Assembly: GCA_964370035.1 (NCBI GenBank) | Contig: CAYJGT010000035.1 | Span: 1 to 14,917 of the forward strand | DNA length: 14,917 nt | Source of the DNA: CAYJHC01 sp964370035 | Lineage (GTDB): Bacteria; Bacillota; Clostridia; Peptostreptococcales; Anaerovoracaceae | Direction: 5' to 3' | The notes under the pieces: generated by a model | The model's database searches: none | The model's input: the letters and a program-made list of their open reading frames with translations, nothing else | Told to the model about the DNA's origin: nothing | Position numbers and translations under genes: made by a program | Shown here: one piece after another, positions 7,047-14,917 of the stretch | Numbering within the stretch: position 1 is the first letter of the stretch | How the letters are laid out: every line of letters starts with the position of its first letter

Positions 7047-8816
7047 CTATCCTTTCAAATCAATATTCAACTTTTTCATTTTTCTATATAATGTGGCTTC
7101 ACCAACTCCAAGTGCTTTAGCTGCTTGTTTTTTTCCTTCAACGCTATAGCCTGTTTTACTTAGGCAGTCTAAAATAATTTTACTTTCACATACTTCTAAT
7201 TGTTTTTCTAGTCCCTCTTCTTCAAGTTCATCTCCTATCATAAATCTAGGAGGCAAACTTTCAATGTTAATTACATTCGTATCCTCTATATTGACTGCAT
7301 ACTCTATAACATTTTCGAGTTCTCTTATGTTTCCAGGCCACGAATATCTTTTCATAAGATTTAAAGTTTCGGTAGTGATTCCACTTACATCTTTATTTAG
7401 CAAGGAAGAATATTTTTTTATAGCATTACTTAGTAATAAATATAAATCTTCCTTTCTTTCTCTTAACGGAGGAATGTGAAGTGGTATTACATTAAATCTA
7501 AAGTATAAATCTTCACGGAATGATTTTTCTTTAACCATTTGCTCTAAGTCCTTATTTGTAGCTGCAATTATTCTCACATCTACAGTAATTTCTTTATTTC
7601 CACCAACTCTTTCAAATGTTCCTGTTTGAAGTACACTAAGGAGTTTAACCTGTAAATGGAGTGGTAAGTCTCCTATTTCATCAAGAAAAATGGTACCTCC
7701 GTCTGCAAATTCAAATTTACCAATTTTCCCATTCTTCCTAGCACCCGTAAATGCCCCTTCCTCATAACCAAACAATTCGCTTTCAATTAAATTATCAGGA
7801 ATGGCACCACAGTTTATTGTTACAAAAGGTTGATCCTTTCTTACTCCTAGGTGGTGTAACATCTTAGCTGTCAAGCCTTTCCCAGTTCCGCTTTCGCCTG
7901 TAATCAGTACTGTTGACTTGCTATTAGCAAATTTACTGACATGATTTTTAAGTAATGAAATTTTCTTACTTTTTCCCAACATCCCTTCGTACTGAATTTC
8001 TGTATTTTGTTCCACAATATCATATGCCAATTTTCTAATACTGATCATGTCAGAAAGAGTTATAAGTGTTCCTGTGTATATTTTTTCTTTTTTTTCATCT
8101 TCTTCCAAGAACAAAGGTTTAATATGCATAAGCACTGGTATTTTATTTCTATTTTTATCGATGCAGTTTTCTTGTAAATTTTTTCTTACTTCCTGTTTTA
8201 GTATGGTTTCTGACACAGTTTCTTCGTCTACAATATTGCTAACGTTTAATCCTATAATTTCATTAGCTGAATAATTTAATAGTTCCAAAGCCTCTTGATT
8301 AGCTATTACAATTTTCCCCTCTTTATCAACAAAAATAAGGCCTTCATTAACAGCTTCTAGAATTGCATTAATTCTATTAGTAGAATACATTTCACTAGCT
8401 TTACTAGCTAATAATCCTGCCATTTTTCTACAAAATTCCAATAAACTTTCTTTTTTATATATCAGAAAATTTCTTTGCGATTCATCAAAAGCTACTAATC
8501 CAATTACTCCCAAAACTTTACCTTCAAGCTTAATAGGACAACATACCTCAGCAAGTTCTCCTTCATCTCCCCAGTAATTTGGGTCATCAAGAGCATTCTC
8601 AACTATGTGCTCCATTCCTGTTCGTATAGTCACACCATATATTTCATTGGTAGATTCGTCTCCACAAATTTCAATTTCCCCAATTCGTTCTCTATATCTT
8701 CCTGTTCCAGCAACGATTGTTCCATTTACATCTATTATCTCTGTTTCTATGTCAAAAGCAGCAGAAATAGCTTCTGAAACTGCTTGAGCGGTTGCTTTAA
8801 TAGCGAATATATTCAA
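7047..8816 (-). CDS. Sigma-54-dependent enhancer-binding transcriptional regulator (sensor-PAS-AAA+-Fis HTH)
   Basis: A 589-residue bacterial enhancer-binding protein. Residues 1-130 form a ligand-sensing domain (AVSEAISAAF..., GTGRYRERIGE, EVCCPI..., GVIGLVAF) like that of clostridial CdaR/sugar-diacid-type or GAF-type sensors. A PAS domain covers about 148-260. The AAA+ domain has Walker A GESGTGKG (307-314), the sigma-54-contacting GAFTGA loop (354-359), Walker B TIFLDE (375-380) and the FREDLYFR arginine-finger region. A Fis-type HTH (GKKQAAKALGVGEATLYRKMKKL) covers about 546-583. I start it at TTG 8816 because a perfect AGGAGG lies 5 nt before it; an in-frame TTG at 8858 has no RBS. With no receiver domain it is not a response regulator, so it should respond directly to a metabolite. 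Its expected target is the sigma-54 promoter at 6783-6799. A TATAAG at 8847-8842 is a possible -10 of its own promoter, without a clear -35. Confidence 0.93.
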   Translation of the reverse strand: MNIFAIKATAQAVSEAISAAFDIETEIIDVNGTIVAGTGRYRERIGEIEICGDESTNEIYGVTIRTGMEHIVENALDDPNYWGDEGELAEVCCPIKLEGKVLGVIGLVAFDESQRNFLIYKKESLLEFCRKMAGLLASKASEMYSTNRINAILEAVNEGLIFVDKEGKIVIANQEALELLNYSANEIIGLNVSNIVDEETVSETILKQEVRKNLQENCIDKNRNKIPVLMHIKPLFLEEDEKKEKIYTGTLITLSDMISIRKLAYDIVEQNTEIQYEGMLGKSKKISLLKNHVSKFANSKSTVLITGESGTGKGLTAKMLHHLGVRKDQPFVTINCGAIPDNLIESELFGYEEGAFTGARKNGKIGKFEFADGGTIFLDEIGDLPLHLQVKLLSVLQTGTFERVGGNKEITVDVRIIAATNKDLEQMVKEKSFREDLYFRFNVIPLHIPPLRERKEDLYLLLSNAIKKYSSLLNKDVSGITTETLNLMKRYSWPGNIRELENVIEYAVNIEDTNVINIESLPPRFMIGDELEEEGLEKQLEVCESKIILDCLSKTGYSVEGKKQAAKALGVGEATLYRKMKKLNIDLKG

Positions 8817-8876
8817 AATTGCCTCCTTTTGTTGATTTAATCTTATACATTCTAACAAATCGCCAGTTTAAAAACA

Positions 8877-8897
8877 AGGAGCTAAAAACTAGCTCCT
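8877..8897 (-). terminator. Intrinsic terminator of the FIST/EAL/GGDEF gene
   Basis: AGGAGCTA (8877-8884) and TAGCTCCT (8890-8897) form a perfect 8-bp stem with a 5-nt loop. In the minus direction the stem is followed by TGTTTTTAAA. It lies about 165 nt beyond the stop codon of the large signalling gene and about 50 nt before the RBS of the sigma-54 activator, so it separates the two transcription units. Confidence 0.75.
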
Positions 8898-8990
8898 CGC
8901 TTTTATTAAATTTAAAAAGTGGCAAGTAAATTATATTTCTTTCCAGAAGATTTGAATTTGATTAGACATATACAAGGGATGAAGTTGATC

Positions 8991-9007
8991 TAACATACTA
9001 TATGTTA
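8991..9007. repeat. Short perfect palindrome downstream of the signalling gene
   Basis: TAACATA-CTA-TATGTTA has two 7-bp arms around 3 nt, flanked by near-symmetric GATC and AATC. It lies in the 3' untranslated part of the FIST/EAL/GGDEF transcript, without an adjacent T-run. It could be an operator for the downstream activator gene or a small RNA hairpin. Apart from this and the terminator, the 8898-9062 interval shows no gene. Confidence 0.35.
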
Positions 9008-9062
9008 ATCGGAACAATTAAATATTAGTACATTGTTTGAGGGTATTGATATTAGATAAATT

Positions 9063-12000
9063 CTACTCATCCCAAATAAAATACTTATTTTTCCCAGCTT
9101 GCTTTGCTTTATATAAAGCTTGATCAGCTAATCCAACTACATTTTCATATTGTTCTCCATGATCTGGCACAAGGGCAACTCCACCACTTATTGAAGTTTC
9201 TAATAATGAAGTTCCTTTTATTTCTATGTCACTTACAGTTTTTAATATCCTGTCAAGAATATTACTTACATTCTCTCTTTCAGCTATATTGTTCAAAAGA
9301 ATTATAAATTCATCTCCTCCTAGCCGACCAATTATATCCCCCGCTCTCAAGCAACTCTTTGCTGCTCTTACAACTTCTTGCAAATATATATCTCCTGTGC
9401 CATGCCCATACTTATCATTAACAAGCTTGAAGTTATCCACATCGAAAACAACTATTGCATGTAATTGTTCTTTCTCTTTTGCGTTTTCAATAGCCTGTGA
9501 TATTTTTTCAATTGCGGTACCTCTACTATAAGTTCTAGTTAAAGTATCCGTCTCCACACTATCTTGAAGACTACTTGCTAAGAAATAACTTGCTTCAAGA
9601 GATTTCTTAAGTTCATTTTGATTCTTATTTAGTATCTTAAAGGTAAAGAACAAATAGAAAAACAAAACTACAACTAGTAACAATGTAAATATTGTCATTG
9701 CGAAACTAATTGTGCTTGCAGTTGAAATTACTGCTTCATCTAATACTATTGTAACTATGCACCAGTTTGTTCCTGGAACAGGTATCATAACACAAGATCT
9801 ATTATTGCCCTCAATAGAATAGTCAAGTAAAACGGTGTTTCCACTTTCCATTTCTTCCCTTATAGAATCAACTGTATATCCGTTGGAAATATCTAATGTA
9901 GCTATAAAGTCATACATATCCCCAGATTTAAACAAATTATTGCTATCTCCACTTATTATTATAGGTGTTCCGTCAACCTCGCACAGATGGTAGAAAGCAT
10001 CGCCTCCAAAGCTTTGTATGTCCAAAACTTCTCTAAACTTTTCTATATTATAAACACCATATAACTCTCCCTGTGCAATCCCATCATCATCTATAATAGA
10101 TACTCTCATTGAAAGAAGTTCATTATCACTTTCCTTATCTATCATAGGTGATAATAATTCAACATTAGTTTCACTTGTATAGTTAACCTGGGCATTAGCA
10201 ATATCTATATCAAGTTTCTTACTTTCATAGTTAAATAAAGTTTCACCATCATAAGAGATATATAAATCATCAAAACCAGAAACGGCTCTTAAAGATTCAA
10301 TCATTTCATTTGTATCTACTTCATTATTCATGTTCTTAGAAATAGCTTCTTCTGCAATTAATAATGCTGATTCAGATCCATCTAATTCAGACTTGATTTT
10401 TTGAGAAGTACTGTCCGCTAGTTCAAGTAAAAACTCATCATTTAAGTCTTTTGTAGTTCCTTGAATAAACACAGAAAAAATAGATATTAAAACTATTGAC
10501 ACTGCTATTGTAATTATACCGCCAAGACGTATATGTTTTGACTGCTTTTTAGATAGTTCCTCAATTTTAAATAAGTTAGAGTCATTTCCCTTGCTATTAG
10601 AGTTTTCATAATCACCTATTTTTTCATTATCCGTAGAAACTATTTTTAATTTTTCTAAAGACATTGGTTTTGAGAAAAAATATCCTTGCGAATATCTAAT
10701 TCCTTTAGTCACTATACTTTTTTGCATAGATGCAGTCTCTACCATTTCGGCTACTAACTCAACATCCATTTTCTTGCTTAAATACATTATGCTATCTAAT
10801 ATTTGATCATATCTTGTGTCTGTACCAAGTAATTCTGTTAGTGATCCATTAATTTTAATATAATCAATTTCCAAATTACCAATTTCAATAAAATTAGAGT
10901 ATCCAGAACCGAAATCATCTATAGCAATTTTGCTACCGAATTTCTTAACTCTTCGAATAAACTCTCTTATTTCTCTCCTGTGTGAATATTGCTCCGTTTC
11001 TACAAGTTCAAAAATAAAGTTTTCTGGATGCTTTGCTTTACCAAGTTTTTCTTCCACCATATCTAGAAAACCATCTTCAAATATATCTAAAGCTGAAATA
11101 TTTAGAGTGATAACTTCACCTCTATCTCTAAATATATCCAATACATTCGAAACCATAATGTAACTCAAAGCAAGGTAAAGATTGTGTTTTTTGGAAATTT
11201 CCATGAAATCTCCAGGGAATAGAATATTCCCTTCAGATAATTGTAATCTCATTAATGCCTCATATGCAAAGAAATTCCCGTTTTTATTATCATATATTCC
11301 TTGAAAGTAAGGAACTACTGTTTTATTCTTAATTACTTCATTAATTGAGACAACAACTTCAAATTCCTTTTGTAATACATCAACATCTTTTGATCCTGCA
11401 TCAGAAACAATATATTTTCCTTTTATATTCTTTTTATCTAACTCTGAAATTTTTTCAGATAAATCATACACCTTTTCTCCAGAAATAGTAACAGCAAAGT
11501 CGCATTTTTCTGAAAGGCTAGAACTTGAATCATCCCCTTTACAATGTGAATATAGTTTTTGCGATAATTCAATAAATTCTGAGTCTCTAGTTTCATTACT
11601 GACAGCTATAAAAAATGAACTTTCATCATAATTATATATATCAAATTCTATATTTTTGAATTTTTTCAAAATATATTCCAATGCACGTGAAAAAATATTT
11701 TTGTAAAGCTCTCGATTATATCCAGACTCAATAGCGTTTTTCTCAACATAATTTCTAAAAGAAATCAAGCAAATTTTAGACCTTCTTTCAATTGATTGTT
11801 GCTTTAAAAAATCCGACATGCTTTTTTGTGCTATATGACTTTCTTCTTCAAAGCTTTCTTCCTTTACTCCTCTATTTTTTATGGCTTCAATTAGCATAGT
11901 AGGAGTAATGCCTCCTTTATCTTCTGAAGAAAACTCACCAAAATGCGCACTATTAAACTGTTCAAGTGACTTTTTCACTGTTTCAATAGAATCAAAGGGT

Positions 12001-13163
12001 TGTAAATTAATATCTAAGTAATTTTCTTTTTCCGCAAAAGTAAAAATACTAAACGCACCATTCAAGTAATGGCTTTTTCCGCTTCTTAAACCTATTGTGC
12101 CCAAGCATATTGCGCCTGAAATGTTTGTTTTATTAAATATTTCAAGCTCCCAATTTACTAAATCTCTTGTATTAGTAAGCCGGAAAAGCGAAGCATAGCA
12201 GAAAACACATTCAGCCGAAGTAGTTTGCAAATCGTCACAAACTTCTTGCCATTCCTTTTCAATTTTGCTAGTGCTAGAAAATCCAAATCTAATTTTTTGA
12301 CCTTCTTTTATAGAAACATCATAAAGTTCGATTTTCTCTCCTGATGGATTAAATCTTAAGTATCTACTAACCTCATCTTGGTCTTCTAATAGAATAGGGA
12401 ATCTGAGAAGTAAGTCTGAAATTAGAGAATCCTCTATTTCTACATCTTCCTGCAGTCCAAGGTTATTCACCTCAGAAACTATTAATTCCATGGCATCTTT
12501 ATTATTAATTTCGTCTATTGTAGCTGTACTTTCATCAACCTTTGTAATAGTAAATTTTTCACTTAAAGGGGCATGCCCTATAACCGTACTTCCATAAGCA
12601 AGGACATAATCTTTCTTTATTAGAGTGTAAATCAAACCTTTTTCAAAGACTCTTTCATGATCAAAAACAAATGAATGAACCGAATTATTTTCATCTGTGA
12701 AGCCAGCTCTTCCCCCCATAAGGGTTGCCTCGGAAAAATTTTTCCTTAAATATTCTACTATTTTCGCAGGATTACTTCTTTCTCCGCCAAAAAACATAAA
12801 AGCACAATATGTATGATCTTCATCCATATCATTTACAATTTGTCCATAAACCTCTAAATAGTTTAATTTTTCGGTAGAAATTGCTCTGCTTATTATTTCA
12901 GTATTGGAGAATTGATTTATTGAAACTAATATTCCTCTTTCTAATATTTCCCCTTTATAAATAATTGCATTTACAGAAAGTCCCATAACTGCACTATTAG
13001 GTAAGATTTTCTTAACTTCTTTTGCAACTAAAAGAGCATCTTCTTGGCTCGCTCCAGCGATGTGAATTCTTGCTACAGCACCTTCTCCCGCTCCAAAATT
13101 AAAAGTGTCTATTTCATTTTTAAAAGTTATTGAATTCTTATAAAGTATATCAATAGTTTTCAT
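9063..13163 (-). CDS. Bifunctional c-di-GMP protein: FIST - degenerate GGDEF - EAL - TM - Cache - TM - GGDEF
   Basis: A 1366-residue inner-membrane signalling protein. Residues about 25-400 are FIST_N plus FIST_C, a cytoplasmic ligand-binding module proposed to sense small molecules such as amino acids. Residues about 460-590 look like a degenerate GGDEF domain, with YNYDESSF in place of the active motif. The EAL phosphodiesterase domain (about 608-845) has EALMR (635-639), LNIS, FELVET, DDFGSGYS (749-756), KING and VAEMVE, so it looks catalytic. TM1 (about 880-901) and TM2 (about 1148-1178) flank an extracytoplasmic dCache-like region of about 245 residues. The C-terminal diguanylate cyclase has RLGGDEF (1280-1286) and a product-inhibition I-site RAGD (1273-1276) exactly five residues before GGDEF. 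Both catalytic domains face the cytoplasm. GAGG lies 6 nt before the ATG; the gene is monocistronic. Confidence 0.92.
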   Translation of the reverse strand: MKTIDILYKNSITFKNEIDTFNFGAGEGAVARIHIAGASQEDALLVAKEVKKILPNSAVMGLSVNAIIYKGEILERGILVSINQFSNTEIISRAISTEKLNYLEVYGQIVNDMDEDHTYCAFMFFGGERSNPAKIVEYLRKNFSEATLMGGRAGFTDENNSVHSFVFDHERVFEKGLIYTLIKKDYVLAYGSTVIGHAPLSEKFTITKVDESTATIDEINNKDAMELIVSEVNNLGLQEDVEIEDSLISDLLLRFPILLEDQDEVSRYLRFNPSGEKIELYDVSIKEGQKIRFGFSSTSKIEKEWQEVCDDLQTTSAECVFCYASLFRLTNTRDLVNWELEIFNKTNISGAICLGTIGLRSGKSHYLNGAFSIFTFAEKENYLDINLQPFDSIETVKKSLEQFNSAHFGEFSSEDKGGITPTMLIEAIKNRGVKEESFEEESHIAQKSMSDFLKQQSIERRSKICLISFRNYVEKNAIESGYNRELYKNIFSRALEYILKKFKNIEFDIYNYDESSFFIAVSNETRDSEFIELSQKLYSHCKGDDSSSSLSEKCDFAVTISGEKVYDLSEKISELDKKNIKGKYIVSDAGSKDVDVLQKEFEVVVSINEVIKNKTVVPYFQGIYDNKNGNFFAYEALMRLQLSEGNILFPGDFMEISKKHNLYLALSYIMVSNVLDIFRDRGEVITLNISALDIFEDGFLDMVEEKLGKAKHPENFIFELVETEQYSHRREIREFIRRVKKFGSKIAIDDFGSGYSNFIEIGNLEIDYIKINGSLTELLGTDTRYDQILDSIMYLSKKMDVELVAEMVETASMQKSIVTKGIRYSQGYFFSKPMSLEKLKIVSTDNEKIGDYENSNSKGNDSNLFKIEELSKKQSKHIRLGGIITIAVSIVLISIFSVFIQGTTKDLNDEFLLELADSTSQKIKSELDGSESALLIAEEAISKNMNNEVDTNEMIESLRAVSGFDDLYISYDGETLFNYESKKLDIDIANAQVNYTSETNVELLSPMIDKESDNELLSMRVSIIDDDGIAQGELYGVYNIEKFREVLDIQSFGGDAFYHLCEVDGTPIIISGDSNNLFKSGDMYDFIATLDISNGYTVDSIREEMESGNTVLLDYSIEGNNRSCVMIPVPGTNWCIVTIVLDEAVISTASTISFAMTIFTLLLVVVLFFYLFFTFKILNKNQNELKKSLEASYFLASSLQDSVETDTLTRTYSRGTAIEKISQAIENAKEKEQLHAIVVFDVDNFKLVNDKYGHGTGDIYLQEVVRAAKSCLRAGDIIGRLGGDEFIILLNNIAERENVSNILDRILKTVSDIEIKGTSLLETSISGGVALVPDHGEQYENVVGLADQALYKAKQAGKNKYFIWDE

Positions 13164-13199
13164 AAGTACCTCACTAAGATTTAAAATTATAATGACCTA

Positions 13200-13230
13200 A
13201 TTATAACATTTTTTTCTCTTTTTTCGACAA
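13200..13230 (-). promoter_or_regulatory. Promoter of the FIST/EAL/GGDEF gene
   Basis: On the minus strand TGTTATAAT (13208-13200) is an extended -10 element, with a -35-like TTGTCG (13230-13225) 19 bp upstream of it. This would start transcription near 13193, about 30 nt before the ATG. The -35 is weak and the spacer long, consistent with an activated or extended -10 promoter. Confidence 0.6.
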
Positions 13231-13261
13231 ATTTTCTGACATAAATTGGTTTTTTTCGATA
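13223..13261 (-). promoter_or_regulatory. Candidate Spo0A boxes upstream of the FIST/EAL/GGDEF gene
   Basis: The minus strand holds a perfect 0A-box core TGTCGAA (13229-13223) overlapping the -35 region, and a one-mismatch copy TATCGAA (13261-13255) 32 bp, about three helical turns, further upstream. Both sit in the same longer repeat, AATTT[G/A]TCGAAAAAA. Spo0A recognises TGTCGAA in Bacilli and Clostridia. The overlap with the promoter suggests direct control by the sporulation regulator. Confidence 0.5.
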
Positions 13262-13557
13262 AATTATAAAAAACAAACAACTTTTATCTTATACATTTGT
13301 GAAAGCTAAACATTTTGTCTTATTTTAGTTGCATTTCTACTTTTACGATGCTACTCCGAAGTTGATTTTTTGCACTTAATAAAATTTTTTTATGGTCGTT
13401 TAAAAGTTCAAGCGCTTCAACAAAACAAAAACTTTACCAATACTAGTCAACATCATTCTATTATTTATGGAACTTTTCTTCATATATTATAGTATTTCTT
13501 TGCGGTTTTCATATTTATTACGTATACAGTATTTCTTTTTAATGTTGCTATTTTAGG

Positions 13558-13585
13558 TTGATATCCTATTCTACAATGATATAAT
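13558..13585 (+). promoter_or_regulatory. Sigma-A promoter of the acylating aldehyde dehydrogenase gene
   Basis: TTGATA (13558-13563), a 16-bp spacer and a perfect TATAAT (13580-13585) preceded by TGA make an extended -10 promoter. Transcription should start near 13592, giving a leader of about 110 nt before the ATG at 13704. The rest of the 540-bp divergent region, between about 13265 and 13555, is AT-rich and shows no gene. Confidence 0.75.
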
Positions 13586-13615
13586 ATGGTTTAGATAGTT
13601 AAAGAATATTCGTTT

Positions 13616-13652
13616 ATATTTACCGTTCAATTTTCGTTGTGTAGGTAAATAT
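13616..13652 (+). promoter_or_regulatory. Stem-loop in the aldehyde dehydrogenase leader
   Basis: ATATTTACC (13616-13624) pairs perfectly with GGTAAATAT (13644-13652) around a 19-nt loop, inside the predicted 5' untranslated leader. It may be a 5' stabilising structure or part of a regulatory leader. It has no U-tract, so it is not a terminator on its own. Confidence 0.4.
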
Positions 13653-13703
13653 TGTTGCGGATGTGAATAATTTAATGTTTTATATTTAAAAGGAGGACAA
13701 ATT

Positions 13704-14917
13704 ATGTCAGATGCTAAAACTTATGTTGCTAGTTTAGTGGAGAAAGCAAAAGCCGCTCAAGCAATTGCAGAAAAATTTACTCAAGAAGATGTAGATAGAA
13801 TAGTTGGAGCTGTTGCTTATGCATTAACTAAGCCAGAGGTTGCTCTAAAGTTCGGTGAAATGCTTGTAGAAGAGTCAGGAATGGGAGTTCCTGCTGATAA
13901 GCAAGCTAAGATGTTCAGTAAAGTTAAAGGAACTTACGCTCAAATGAAGGGCAAAGGTTCTGTTGGACTTATTGACTACAATGAAGAAACAGGCGTAGAA
14001 ACTTATGCAAGACCTATGGGCGTTATAGGTGCTATCATTCCTGTTACAAACGGAGAAGCTACTCCAGTAGTTAAGGCAATTATGGCTCTTAAGACTAGAA
14101 ATGCTGTAATCCTTGCTCCACATCCAAAAGCAAGAAAAACTAACATGGCTGTAACAGAAGCAATCAGAGAAGTTCTAGTTAAAGTTGGAGCTCCTGCAGA
14201 TTTAGTACAAGCTGTTGCACCTGAAATGGTATCTATCGAAGCTTCAGGAGAAATCTTCAAGCAAGTAGACTTTATCTTAGCTACAGGTGGTACACCAATG
14301 GTTATTGAAGCTTACTCTTCAGGTACACCTGCTATCGGAGTTGGAACAGGTAATGTTGTAACTATCGTTGACGGAACAACAGATCTTAACGCTACAGCTG
14401 ATATGATCGTAAGATCAAAAGCTTTTGATAACGCTACATCTTGTTCAACAGAGAACAACATCATTGTTCTAGAAGAATGCTATGATGCTTTCGTTAAAGC
14501 TATGGCTGATAATGGTTGCGTACTAGTTAAAGAAAACACAGATGAGAAGCAAAGACTTCTAAAGACTTTATGGCCTGAGTCACCTGCTAACCACGATTTA
14601 AACAGACAAATCGTTGCTCAAAATGCAATGACAATTGCTGCTGCTGCTAATATCGAAGTTCCAGAAGGAACAAGAATGCTTATGGCAGAAGAAAATGATG
14701 GTTACGGAAATGACTTCCCATTCTCAGGCGAGAAACTATCTCCAGTATCAGGAGTTAGAAAAGCTAAAGACTTTGATGATGCTGTAGATAAGTTAATGAA
14801 AACTCTTGATTATCAAGGTAAGGGACATAGCTGTGGTATCCACACAACTATTAAAGAAAGAGTTGACAGATTAGGTGCAGAAGTTCCTGTTTGTAAAGTT
14901 TGTTGGAACCTACCTCA
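13704..14917 (+). CDS. CoA-acylating aldehyde dehydrogenase, sulfoacetaldehyde dehydrogenase (SauS)-like (partial, 3' end missing)
   Basis: 404 residues of a cytoplasmic enzyme oxidising an aldehyde plus CoA and NAD(P)+ to an acyl-CoA. The N-terminal Rossmann part shows ARPMGVIGAIIPVTN (about 102-116) and LATGGTPMV (192-200). The catalytic cysteine is Cys247 in KAFDNATSCSTEN, as in EutE/AdhE/SauS-type acylating dehydrogenases. FSGEKLSPVSG (340-350) and GHSCGIHT (about 374-381) are C-terminal family motifs. Full-length relatives have about 460-490 residues, so some 60-80 are missing beyond the window. The overall pattern is closest to enzymes annotated as sulfoacetaldehyde dehydrogenase (acylating), but acetaldehyde or another small aldehyde is equally possible. 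AGGAGG lies 7 nt before the ATG. Codon choice (GGA, ACA, GCT, CTT, ATC, AAC) is more biased than in the neighbouring genes, indicating high expression. It is divergent from, and independent of, the minus-strand operon. Confidence 0.88.
   Translation, partial: MSDAKTYVASLVEKAKAAQAIAEKFTQEDVDRIVGAVAYALTKPEVALKFGEMLVEESGMGVPADKQAKMFSKVKGTYAQMKGKGSVGLIDYNEETGVETYARPMGVIGAIIPVTNGEATPVVKAIMALKTRNAVILAPHPKARKTNMAVTEAIREVLVKVGAPADLVQAVAPEMVSIEASGEIFKQVDFILATGGTPMVIEAYSSGTPAIGVGTGNVVTIVDGTTDLNATADMIVRSKAFDNATSCSTENNIIVLEECYDAFVKAMADNGCVLVKENTDEKQRLLKTLWPESPANHDLNRQIVAQNAMTIAAAANIEVPEGTRMLMAEENDGYGNDFPFSGEKLSPVSGVRKAKDFDDAVDKLMKTLDYQGKGHSCGIHTTIKERVDRLGAEVPVCKVCWNLP

Noticed and set aside
8817..8858. 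Upstream TTG start for the sigma-54 activator at 8858
   Set aside because: No ribosome binding site precedes it, whereas AGGAGG lies 5 nt before the TTG at 8816, where the conserved sensor domain begins.
8998..9062. Terminator immediately after the FIST/EAL/GGDEF stop codon
   Set aside because: The only symmetric element nearby (8991-9007) lacks a T-run; the hairpin at 8877-8897 is the better terminator.
13407..13420. cre-like palindrome TTCAAGCGCTTCAA
   Set aside because: It misses two conserved positions of the CcpA consensus and lies about 140 bp upstream of the -35 element, so the support is too weak to list as an operator.
13644..13658. Possible sigma-54 promoter (GG...GC) before the aldehyde dehydrogenase gene
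   Set aside because: The spacing between GG and GC is 11 nt rather than the strict 10, the flanks do not match TGGCAC/TTGC well, and a good sigma-A promoter lies just upstream.
13875..14260. Minus-strand reading frames inside the aldehyde dehydrogenase gene
   Set aside because: They are antisense to a clearly conserved, codon-biased gene and have no RBS or homology signal.

Overview
The window looks like chromosomal DNA of a low-GC, probably spore-forming member of the Clostridia with an amino-acid-fermenting lifestyle. The reasons are the AT-rich intergenic DNA, strong AGGAGG ribosome binding sites, a sigma-54 activator of clostridial type, a perfect Spo0A-box-like site, an NhaC-family carrier and split glycine-decarboxylase-type subunits. 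The genus cannot be fixed from sequence alone. I see no mobile element, CRISPR array, tRNA or rRNA.

Layout, left to right. (1) Positions 1-189, minus strand: a near-consensus sigma-A promoter, a structured leader of about 130 nt, and the first seven codons of what I read as infC (initiation factor IF-3) with its characteristic AUU start. (2) Positions 281-6717, minus strand: a five-gene operon. In transcription order it encodes an NhaC-family antiporter, an SDR dehydrogenase, GcvPA-like and GcvPB-like subunits of a PLP-dependent decarboxylase and, after a 10-bp hairpin, an ATP-NAD kinase/AcoX-like protein. (3) Positions 6718-7046: the control region of that operon, with a textbook sigma-54 promoter (GG-N10-GC), an upstream cluster of TTATCA repeats and a bidirectional terminator. 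(4) Positions 7047-8816, minus: a sigma-54 enhancer-binding protein (sensor-PAS-AAA+-Fis HTH), the obvious activator of the operon. (5) Positions 9063-13163, minus: a 1366-residue protein of unusual architecture, FIST - degenerate GGDEF - EAL - TM - Cache - TM - GGDEF, which should both make and degrade c-di-GMP. (6) Positions 13164-13703: a 540-bp divergent control region. (7) Positions 13704-14917, plus: a CoA-acylating aldehyde dehydrogenase of the sulfoacetaldehyde-dehydrogenase (SauS) type, cut by the window edge, with the codon bias of a highly expressed gene.

How it may work together (inference): the sigma-54 activator senses a small molecule and switches on import (NhaC family), oxidation or reduction (SDR) and PLP-dependent decarboxylation (the GcvPA/PB-like pair) of an amino acid or related compound. 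The AcoX-like protein may supply or sense a nicotinamide cofactor. No GcvT, GcvH or lipoamide dehydrogenase gene is present, and both P-protein-like subunits depart from the canonical family at segments that are normally nearly invariant. The best candidate for an undescribed system here is therefore this sigma-54-controlled operon built around a divergent P-protein-like decarboxylase whose substrate may not be glycine. The FIST domain of the neighbouring c-di-GMP protein belongs to a family proposed to sense small ligands such as amino acids, which fits a locus coupling nutrient state to signalling.
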